A stretch of DNA of 5,569 bases, from NCBI GenBank assembly GCA_025996695.1, contig BNTP01000152.1:1-5569 (forward strand), in the 5' to 3' direction. The position numbers and the translations under genes were made by a program. Shown one piece after another: positions 1 through 5,118 of the stretch (position 1 is the stretch's first letter; every line of letters starts with the position of its first letter). Under the pieces are notes generated by a model that was given only the letters and a program-made list of their open reading frames with translations, had not been told where the DNA came from and made no database searches. Source of the DNA: Bacteroidia bacterium (lineage in GTDB: Bacteria > Bacteroidota > Bacteroidia > Bacteroidales > Azobacteroidaceae).

Positions 1-973
1 GGCTATCGTCCGGCGTGGTAAATGTGGTGCCGTCGGGTTGCGTTTTCACGACAATTTTATCACCCGTGATTTGTGCCGCATCGAACGCGTGCAGCGGTTG
101 ACCGGTTTCGTGCAAAACATAATTGGTCACGTCCACAATGTTATTGATACTTCGCACGCCGATATTTGTCAAACGATTTTTCAACCAAGCGGGACTTTCG
201 CCCACTTTCACTTTTTTGATTGTTACGCCGGAATAGCGCGGACAAGCCTCTGTATCAATGACTTCCACCGTAATTGCGGGCGATTTATCGTCAATTTTGA
301 AAGCGTCCACTGAAGGACGATATAATAAAACAGGTGGAAGTGAAAGGGAGTGAGGTGATAGGTTTTTAACCTCACCCCTTTCACCTTTCACCTGTTGTTG
401 TTGCAGATAAGCGGCCAAATCGCGCGCCACACCATAGTGAGAGGCGGCATCCACGCGATTAGGCGTGATGTCGACTTCCAAAATTGAGTCGCTTTCTACT
501 TTATAATAATCTTTTGCGGGCATGCCAACTGTGGCGTCGGCCGGCAATACGATTATGCCGTCGTGAGAAGTACCAACGCCAATCTCGTCTTCCGCGCAAA
601 TCATGCCGTTGGATTCTTCGCCGCGAATCTTTGATTTTTTGATGGTAAACGACTCTTCGCCGTCGTATAAAACGGTTCCGATGGTGGCAACCACCACTTT
701 CTGTCCTGCCGCCACATTCGGTGCGCCGCAGACGATTTGTTGGGGTTCGCCGGCACCCAAATCAACCGTTGTCACGTGCAAATGGTCGGAGTTTGGATGG
801 TCAACGCATGTCAGCACCTGTCCGATTACCAAGCCTTTAAGTCCGCCCTTGATGGTTTCTACTTCCTCAATGCCGCCGGTTTCCAAACCAATGGATGTCA
901 AAGCGGCCGACAATTCTTCGGGTGTCAAATCGAATTTCAGGTAGTCTTTCAACCAATTATATGAGATGTTCAT
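1..973 (-). CDS. pheT: Phenylalanine--tRNA ligase beta subunit, N-terminal part (runs off the window)
   Basis: PheT pairs with PheS as an alpha2-beta2 cytoplasmic enzyme that charges tRNA-Phe; PheS is not in this window. The reading frame starts at ATG 973-971 (MNISYNWLKDYL) and stays open for 324 codons to the window edge. The N-terminal B1 helix is followed at about residues 42-155 by an EMAP/OB-type tRNA-binding domain (GLVIGQVLTCVDHPNSDHLH, then CGAPNVAAGQKV). Next come the family motif LEVDITPNRVDAASHYGVAR (165-184) and the start of the B3/B4 editing region (RYSGVTIKKV, VDVTNYVLHETGQPLHAFDA). The start is supported by the conserved N-terminus and by a promoter 24 bp upstream. Residues about 191-218 are unusual: an insertion rich in Q, K, S, L and P, encoded by a palindrome, lies where homologues as I remember them have a linker of about ten residues. 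The identification is secure. Confidence 0.95.
   Translation of the reverse strand, partial: MNISYNWLKDYLKFDLTPEELSAALTSIGLETGGIEEVETIKGGLKGLVIGQVLTCVDHPNSDHLHVTTVDLGAGEPQQIVCGAPNVAAGQKVVVATIGTVLYDGEESFTIKKSKIRGEESNGMICAEDEIGVGTSHDGIIVLPADATVGMPAKDYYKVESDSILEVDITPNRVDAASHYGVARDLAAYLQQQQVKGERGEVKNLSPHSLSLPPVLLYRPSVDAFKIDDKSPAITVEVIDTEACPRYSGVTIKKVKVGESPAWLKNRLTNIGVRSINNIVDVTNYVLHETGQPLHAFDAAQITGDKIVVKTQPDGTTFTTPDDS
330..395. repeat. Palindromic element inserted in frame within pheT
   Basis: The arms at 330-356 and 369-395 form an imperfect inverted repeat: 25 pairs, one mismatch and two single-base bulges, around a 12-nt loop. In the coding direction one arm contains the tandem heptamer GGTGAAA. 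A smaller alternative hairpin, AGGTT-TTT-AACCT, lies at 360-372. The element encodes about residues 194-215 of PheT without breaking the frame. Its purine/pyrimidine asymmetry and low-complexity heptamers differ from the flanking pheT sequence. I infer a mobile palindromic repeat, comparable in behaviour to the Rickettsia palindromic elements that insert into genes, but with no claim of homology. Confidence 0.75.
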
Positions 974-996
974 GTTTTTATATGTTTATAGAGGCG

Positions 997-1027
997 CAAA
1001 AGTAGAAAATATTTTTCAAACTCGCAA
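997..1027 (-). promoter_or_regulatory. Bacteroidota-type promoter of pheT
   Basis: Read on the minus strand, TACTTTTG (1004-997) matches the Bacteroidota -7 consensus TAnnTTTG. A TTGC box at 1027-1024 sits 19 bp further upstream, as expected for the -33 element. Transcription would begin about 990, giving a leader of roughly 15-20 nt before the pheT ATG at 973. This suggests that pheT is transcribed independently of the ABC operon 68 bp upstream. Confidence 0.7.
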
Positions 1028-1041
1028 TTTTAATTCTAAAA

Positions 1042-2304
1042 TTATTCTTCCCGAATCGCATCAATGGCTTTAATTTTTAAGGCTCTAATGGTTGGGATCG
1101 CTCCTGCTATCAAGCCGCAAAAAATCAATATTGTCATCGAAACGATGGCTGTTTTGAACGAAACCATTGGATGTTTGATAAATGTGTTTTCCAAATCGGA
1201 TAGCCACGCCACGTCCATTACGCGCAGGACGAATACGCCTAATACCAAGCCCAGAACGCCTGCGAGAATGGTCAGCAGTAGACTTTCCGATAGAATTTGC
1301 GTGGCAATAGTCAGCGGTCGAGCACCAATCGCACGTTTGACACCAATTTCTTTGGTACGTTCTTTCACGGTCACCAGCATGATATTGCTCACCCCCACAA
1401 CACCTGCAATGAGTGTGCCCGAACCCACAATCCAAATCAATAGCATGATGCCAATCAGCAGATAATCAAACATTTTGAATTGTTCTTCCAAATTAAAACT
1501 TCTGACCGCTTGCATGTCGGTGGGCGAAATGCTGTTGTGCTCTTTCAGCAATGTTTTTATCTTTTCTTCCATCTCTTTGGACGACGCTCCTTTTTTCACC
1601 GTTGCCGTTATGTAGTCAATTGCATCCGGCTGATTAGTGATATGTTGCAGAGTGGTGTACGGAACTGAAATCGTTTCTGTTGTACTGCCGCCACTGATAT
1701 TTATGGATTCATTGCCACCTGAAACGCCAATCACTTGATAATAAATGCCATTCACTTGGATATGTTTGCCGATGGGCGATTTTTTTCCGGCGAACAGATC
1801 TTCAAAAACTTTCGTTCCTATCACGCACACTTTTCGGCGCAAAAGCACGTCCGTTTTGTTAATAAAGCGTCCTTGCGTCAGAAATGGCGATTCGATGTAT
1901 TGATAATTGTCGTGCAACCCGCGTACCGCATAGGTGCCCGCATTGTTTTCAAACACGACTTTCCCTTCCCAGCCATTGCCAATTAATACAGGTGACAAAT
2001 ATTCAATTTCCGGAATGGATTTACGCAACAGTTCTATATCGCTGTTGTGCATCTGCCACCAACGCCCCGCCTGATAACCTTTATAGGGCTCACTGGTACG
2101 TCCGGACGTTATAAAGCACGAATTGGTAGCAAACCCCTCAACCTGTTCGCTCACGCTGTGGTTCAAGCCTTCTCCAAAACCCATGAGGACGACCAGCATG
2201 AAGATGCCCCAAAACACGCCAAAGCCGGTGAGCACGCTCCGCACCTTATTGCGCGTGATGGTCACCCACATCTCTTCAAACCTATCGCTGTCAAATACTT
2301 TCAT
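1042..2304 (-). CDS. ABC transporter permease, MacB/FtsX type (second permease of the operon)
   Basis: This is an inner-membrane subunit of an ATP-driven exporter. From the ATG at 2304 the protein has 420 residues. The order is MacB-like: a cytoplasmic amphipathic start (MKVFDSDRFEEMW), TM1 (LTGFGVFWGIFMLVVLMGFG), an extracytoplasmic MacB_PCD-like domain of about 215 residues, TM2 (LIWIVGSGTLIAGVVGVSNI), the cytoplasmic ERTKEIGVKRAIGARP loop expected to contact the ATPase, TM3 (LLLTILAGVLGLVLGVFVL) and TM4 (IVSMTILIFCGLIAGAIPTI), ending IRALKIKAIDAIREE. An upstream in-frame ATG at 2358 would add 18 residues, but alignment with the neighbouring paralogue, which starts MFDRENWAEIF, favours 2304. 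The TM2 and loop sequences are clearly homologous to those of the first permease. The substrate cannot be read from sequence. It is the last gene of the operon, 68 bp from pheT. Confidence 0.9.
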   Translation of the reverse strand: MKVFDSDRFEEMWVTITRNKVRSVLTGFGVFWGIFMLVVLMGFGEGLNHSVSEQVEGFATNSCFITSGRTSEPYKGYQAGRWWQMHNSDIELLRKSIPEIEYLSPVLIGNGWEGKVVFENNAGTYAVRGLHDNYQYIESPFLTQGRFINKTDVLLRRKVCVIGTKVFEDLFAGKKSPIGKHIQVNGIYYQVIGVSGGNESINISGGSTTETISVPYTTLQHITNQPDAIDYITATVKKGASSKEMEEKIKTLLKEHNSISPTDMQAVRSFNLEEQFKMFDYLLIGIMLLIWIVGSGTLIAGVVGVSNIMLVTVKERTKEIGVKRAIGARPLTIATQILSESLLLTILAGVLGLVLGVFVLRVMDVAWLSDLENTFIKHPMVSFKTAIVSMTILIFCGLIAGAIPTIRALKIKAIDAIREE

Positions 2305-2364
2305 CTGTTTATAATTTGTGTGTGTTGATGTTGCATAACCTACCTTAAATTTAGACATGACAGC

Positions 2365-2393
2365 ATTAATTTTTAATTTTTAATTCTTAATTA
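2365..2393. repeat. A/T-only spacer repeat overlapping a stop codon
   Basis: This is a run of A and T with a single C, built from the unit TTAATTTTT and its variants. It lies between the two permease genes and contains the TAA stop (2391-2393) of the upstream permease. Similar tracts occur at 3647-3665, 3748-3772 and 4725-4752. Confidence 0.6.
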
Positions 2394-3641
2394 CTCCCTC
2401 ATCGCCTCTACGGGCGAAATTTTCACGGCATTATAAGCAGGAAAAAATCCCGCCACTAATCCCGACACAATCAGCACCAACATGGCAGCAAATGCTACTT
2501 GGAGGTCGATAGTGGGGTTTGCAAACATGCGTGACGCCTGTTTCATCTCCGGTTGCGCCAAAATAGACGCGGCCAATTCGCCTACGGTAATCCCCAAAAA
2601 CATGCCTACATAGCCGAAAACGGAAATGATGAATACCGATTCCATCAAAATGCTCATCAAAATCGACTTCGGCTTGGCTCCCAAAGCCTTCCGAATCCCG
2701 ATTTCACGGGTCCGTTCGCGCACGGTAATCAACATAATATTACTCGTGCCGATGACGCCGGCAATCAGCGTCCCGATGCCAATCATCCAAATAAATGCCG
2801 AAATACCGTTGAAAATGCCCAAAAATTGCAAATAGTCCGTCAAACGATTCCAAATATTCAACGCACGCGTATCCACCGGATTAAAATAGTGGCGTCGTGC
2901 CAATGTGGCGCGCAATTTTTGTTCAAAAGCCTCACTTTTTTCTTTCGTATCTATATTTTTGAGCGTGATGTTGACGTTTTGTACCCGTTCGTGGTCAGAA
3001 TTTGGATGCAAGACTTGCGCCGTCGTAATCGGAATATAAGCAATCTCTTGATTGCCCCAATTATCTTCTTTGAAAACACCTATCACGGTGTAGGCCAATT
3101 TGTTAGCCATAAATTGCTTGCCTACAGGGTCTTCACCTTTAAACAACGCATCGCGCACGTGCTCATTCACAACTGCTACTTTGCGTTTTTCTTTCAAATC
3201 CAAGTCGTTCAGCCATCGCCCACGACTACCTATTATAGTGATGCCGTTAATTTTGCTTTGCTCAGGCGCGACACCACGAAACTGGCAAGTGGATGAGAAT
3301 TGTCCGTAAACCGTTGATACAGACGCGCTTACCCGTGGCGCAACGATGTCAACTTCGGGCATCTGTTTCACTATTTCCAAATCTTTTTCGTCCAATAAAA
3401 CGCCGCGCTTGTCCGCCAATCCTTTATAAGGCATTGACGTTGCCCAGCCATTAAAGCCCACCACATTAGTTGAGCGATTGCCGAAATTGCCTGTCATCCC
3501 GTTGCGCAATCCATTGCCCGCACAAAGAAGGATGCAAAACATGAAAATGCCCCACGACACGGCAAATCCCGTGAGGAAGGTACGCATTTTATTTTCTTTG
3601 ATGGTGCTGAAAATCTCAGCCCAGTTTTCTCTGTCAAACAT
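2391..3641 (-). CDS. ABC transporter permease, MacB/FtsX type (first permease of the operon)
   Basis: A 416-residue inner-membrane permease expected to work with the ATPase encoded 51 bp upstream and with the second permease. Segments in order: cytoplasmic start (1-20), TM1 at 22-45 (FLTGFAVSWGIFMFCILLCA), an extracytoplasmic MacB_PCD-like domain at about 46-278 (it contains RKVAVVNEHVRDALFKGEDP and YTVIGVFKE, typical of the fold), TM2 at 280-306 (MIGIGTLIAGVIGTSNIMLI), the coupling loop RERTREIGIRKALGAKP (308-324), TM3 at 332-360, TM4 at 382-402, and the family C-terminus FFPAYNAVKISPVEAMR. Length and order fit the FtsX-like permeases of LolCDE/MacB-type exporters. The start at 3641 gives the conserved cytoplasmic helix directly. 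It is a diverged duplicate of the second permease, which suggests a heterodimer. The transported substrate is unknown. Confidence 0.92.
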   Translation of the reverse strand: MFDRENWAEIFSTIKENKMRTFLTGFAVSWGIFMFCILLCAGNGLRNGMTGNFGNRSTNVVGFNGWATSMPYKGLADKRGVLLDEKDLEIVKQMPEVDIVAPRVSASVSTVYGQFSSTCQFRGVAPEQSKINGITIIGSRGRWLNDLDLKEKRKVAVVNEHVRDALFKGEDPVGKQFMANKLAYTVIGVFKEDNWGNQEIAYIPITTAQVLHPNSDHERVQNVNITLKNIDTKEKSEAFEQKLRATLARRHYFNPVDTRALNIWNRLTDYLQFLGIFNGISAFIWMIGIGTLIAGVIGTSNIMLITVRERTREIGIRKALGAKPKSILMSILMESVFIISVFGYVGMFLGITVGELAASILAQPEMKQASRMFANPTIDLQVAFAAMLVLIVSGLVAGFFPAYNAVKISPVEAMRE

Positions 3642-3646
3642 CTTTC

Positions 3647-3665
3647 AATTAAAAATTAAAAATTA
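3647..3665. repeat. A/T-only spacer repeat upstream of the first permease
   Basis: AATTAAAAATTAAAAATTA occupies part of the 51-bp gap between the ATPase stop and the permease ATG at 3641. It is oriented opposite to the tract at 2365-2393. It ends six bases from the permease start codon, so it forms most of the leader directly upstream of that start. Confidence 0.55.
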
Positions 3666-3688
3666 CGCTGTTTTTCTATTGATATGAA

Positions 3689-3701
3689 AGCCCTACGGGC
3701 T
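3689..3701. repeat. Short palindrome AGCCC-TAC-GGGCT at the 3' end of the ATPase gene
   Basis: A 5-bp stem with a 3-nt loop contains the TAG stop codon of the ATPase gene (3695-3693). The adjoining 9-mer TGAAAGCCC (3685-3693) recurs at 4812-4820 next to a similar palindrome, so both probably belong to one family of small intergenic repeats. Confidence 0.5.
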
Positions 3702-4430
3702 ACAAATGCAAATGTTTTGTCCTGTATGATATTCTGCTGTTTCATCCAATTCATAATTCTTAATTTTTAATTCTCTCTCGATGACCCCGTCTTTCAAATA
3801 GATAATTCTATCGGTGGCGTCGGCCACCGCTTGTTCGTGCGTGACGATAATCATTGTCATGCCTGTTTTATTGACCTCACGCAGGAGTTGTATTACTTCT
3901 TCGGAGGTGTGGCTGTCGAGAGCGCCGGTTGGTTCGTCGGCCAAGATGACTTGTGGTTGTGCGATTAGAGCTCGTGCAATCGCTATGCGTTGTTTTTGAC
4001 CGCCTGAAAGTTCGCTTGGCAGGTGGTATGCCCAGTTTTTCAGCCCCATTTTGTCGAGATATTCCAAGGCGATGGCGTTACGTTTTTTGCGGCTCACACC
4101 TTGATAATAGAGGGGGAGTGCCACATTTTCCATTGCGTTTTTGTAGGAGATGAGATTGAACGATTGGAAAATGAAGCCAATCATTTTGTTGCGCACGTCG
4201 GCAGCTTGCGTTTCTGACAAATCCTGCATCAACTGATTGTTGAGGAGATACTTCCCCGTATCGTAGGTATCTAAAATACCCAAAATATTCAGCAGCGTTG
4301 ATTTCCCCGACCCGGATGCCCCCATGATAGACACCATCTCGCCTTGTTTGATGGTGAGATTTATACCTTTCAACACTTGGAGCGGTGCCCCATTGTGGTA
4401 GGTCTTATTGATATTTTCTAATTTAATCAT
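3693..4430 (-). CDS. ABC transporter ATP-binding protein, LolD/MacB type
   Basis: This is the cytoplasmic ATPase that would power the two permeases encoded downstream. All nucleotide-binding motifs are intact: Walker A GASGSGKST (37-45), Q-loop Q89 in FIFQSFNL, signature LSGGQ (141-145), Walker B VILADEP (161-167) with catalytic E166, D-loop ALDS (170-173) and the switch histidine H198 (IVTHE). The LNILGILDTYDTGKYLLN stretch and EPTGALDS are typical of the LolD/MacB/FtsE branch. The start at 4430 gives the usual MIKLENINKTY. At 245 residues it is about 20-25 longer than typical members. The tail from residue 220 is encoded by an A/T repeat (KIKNYEL) and then by sequence running into a palindrome, so it is probably acquired rather than ancestral. 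It is the first gene of the operon, and a promoter box lies 24 bp upstream. Confidence 0.93.
   Translation of the reverse strand: MIKLENINKTYHNGAPLQVLKGINLTIKQGEMVSIMGASGSGKSTLLNILGILDTYDTGKYLLNNQLMQDLSETQAADVRNKMIGFIFQSFNLISYKNAMENVALPLYYQGVSRKKRNAIALEYLDKMGLKNWAYHLPSELSGGQKQRIAIARALIAQPQVILADEPTGALDSHTSEEVIQLLREVNKTGMTMIIVTHEQAVADATDRIIYLKDGVIERELKIKNYELDETAEYHTGQNICICSP
3748..3772. repeat. A/T repeat inside the 3' end of the ATPase gene
   Basis: This is the same type of A/T tract as in the intergenic gaps, but here it is translated, giving residues 220-228 (ELKIKNYEL) of the ATP-binding protein. Its position suggests that the original stop codon lay near here and was lost. Confidence 0.55.
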
Positions 4431-4453
4431 TTTACAACAGCGATGTTTGGGGG

Positions 4454-4461
4454 CAAATGTA
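4454..4461 (-). promoter_or_regulatory. Promoter -7 box of the ABC exporter operon
   Basis: Read on the minus strand, TACATTTG matches the Bacteroidota TAnnTTTG -7 consensus and is followed by CCCCC. It lies 23 bp before the ATG at 4430, giving a leader of roughly 15-20 nt. The -33 region is A/T-rich without a clear TTTG, so only the -7 box is claimed. No operator or riboswitch is visible in the leader. Confidence 0.6.
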
Positions 4462-4536
4462 CGAAAAAAATATGACTTTTTTGAACAGAATGACTAAAAA
4501 AGCAAATTTATTTGTTTTTTTATGATTACATGAAAG

Positions 4537-4563
4537 GCTATGATTCTCTAAAAAAATCATAGC
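4537..4563. repeat. Inverted repeat GCTATGATT / AATCATAGC
   Basis: Perfect 9-bp arms (4537-4545 and 4555-4563) flank a 9-nt loop. Related AATCA words follow at 4573-4577 and 4582-4586, and TATGATTA lies at 4521-4528. It sits 42 bp beyond the stop of the FISUMP-like mini-ORF and could end its transcript. However, no long U tract follows on either strand, so it is annotated as a repeat rather than a terminator. Confidence 0.5.
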
Positions 4564-4604
4564 TCATCACAAAATCACACGAATCAAAGTTCAAGACCTC
4601 AGCT

Positions 4605-4718
4605 CTACAAAGCGCGTACACAACGAACCGAAACATACGCGTTTGTATGACCGAACGAGCCATAGAAACCGCTGCCTAGTATGCCGAGCAGGCTAAAAAA
4701 CATTGCTTTTTTTCTCAT
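4605..4718 (-). pseudogene. FISUMP-like mini-ORF, probable internal-deletion remnant
   Basis: Thirty-seven codons run from ATG 4718 to TAG 4605. The first 14 residues (MRKKAMFFSLLGIL) look like the basic and hydrophobic start of a signal peptide. The rest, GSGFYGSFGHTNAYVSVRCV followed by RAL, resembles the extreme C-terminus of FISUMP-type secreted proteins, which commonly end in SVRCVR plus a few residues. The domain body, normally well over 100 residues, is absent, yet the two ends are in frame. I infer a deletion that fused the start of a secreted FISUMP protein to its end. A translated small peptide cannot be excluded. It is on the same strand as the ABC operon but is separated from it by a repeat and a promoter. 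The function of FISUMP proteins is poorly known; many are thought to be cell-surface proteins. Confidence 0.6.
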
Positions 4719-4724
4719 GTTTTC

Positions 4725-4752
4725 TAATTTTTAATTATTAATTTTTAATTTA
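4725..4752. repeat. A/T-only repeat upstream of the mini-ORF
   Basis: Two copies of TAATTTTTAATT flank a short ATTA linker. It lies seven bases upstream of the mini-ORF ATG, a position similar to that of the tract before the first permease. It also contains a stop (4752-4750) that closes an open minus-strand stretch coming from the right. Confidence 0.55.
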
Positions 4753-4807
4753 TTTTCTCTCTTCCTTTTCTCTCATCTGCTTGTAAATGATATTCTCGGC
4801 GCCGTTT

Positions 4808-4820
4808 GGGCTGAAAGCCC
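4808..4820. repeat. Short palindrome GGGCT-GAA-AGCCC
   Basis: A 5-bp stem with a 3-nt loop, nine bases before the large palindrome. It shares TGAAAGCCC (4812-4820) with the palindrome at the end of the ATPase gene, which suggests one repeat family. Confidence 0.5.
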
Positions 4821-4828
4821 GTGGCATC

Positions 4829-4913
4829 GTCCCGCAGGGACGGGATGTGCATAACCGTAGGGGGGCTTCGGCTACACCCACCTACGGTTATGCACATGCT
4901 GTCCCCGCGGGAC
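4829..4913. repeat. Large palindromic intergenic repeat
   Basis: Arms of 33 nt at 4829-4861 and 4881-4913 differ at three positions and enclose a 19-nt centre. The inner 17 bp (ATGTGCATAACCGTAGG and its complement) are perfect. Each outer end, GTCCCGCAGGGAC at 4829-4841 and GTCCCCGCGGGAC at 4901-4913, is itself a near-palindrome. Three more G-C pairs can form inside (4863-4865 with 4877-4879). It is G/C-rich within an A/T-rich spacer. Its nested form fits a REP/MITE-like element. No transposase gene is nearby. Confidence 0.8.
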
Positions 4914-5012
4914 AAAGTCAGAAATTGCTTGCAGGAAACGCTATTTAGTGGTATGATTGCGGATAGTCATATTTTTTTAATAATCGCGTGCAATTCAGCA
5001 TTATTTTGAGGA

Positions 5013-5020
5013 CAAAGTTA
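5013..5020 (-). promoter_or_regulatory. Minus-strand promoter-like -7 box
   Basis: TAACTTTG on the minus strand matches TAnnTTTG. No -33 TTTG lies at the usual distance; the nearest is only 14 bp away. Downstream on that strand are the large palindrome and, about 290 bp away, the FISUMP-like mini-ORF. It may be the relic of that gene's original promoter. Confidence 0.35.
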
Positions 5021-5104
5021 CAATTTTATTTGGTCAAAAATAGGATTTTAACAAAAATTAAGACGCATTTGCCCTGACATTTACTTATATTCATATATTT
5101 TTTG

Positions 5105-5112
5105 TATTTTTG
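5105..5112 (+). promoter_or_regulatory. Plus-strand promoter-like -7 box upstream of the structured RNA
   Basis: TATTTTTG matches TAnnTTTG and is followed by CCCC, as in the ABC operon promoter. The -33 region has no clear TTTG. Transcription would begin near 5118-5120 and read into the structured region ending at the terminator near 5368. Confidence 0.45.
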
Positions 5113-5118
5113 CCCCGA

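Noticed and set aside
2553..3296. Plus-strand frame of 247 codons opposite the first permease
   Set aside because: It is antisense to a well-supported membrane protein gene, and its composition reflects the complement of that gene's codons. No motif was seen.
4537..4563. The 9-bp inverted repeat as an intrinsic terminator
   Set aside because: The stem is A/T-rich and is not followed by a U tract on either strand.
4829..4913. The palindrome as a CRISPR repeat or an attachment site
   Set aside because: There is one palindromic unit, no regularly spaced direct repeats, and no integrase or cas gene in the window.
4821..5009. Plus-strand frame of 62 codons
   Set aside because: Its first half is a translation of the large palindrome and its second half of A/T-rich spacer. 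It has no family resemblance and no promoter box at a suitable distance.
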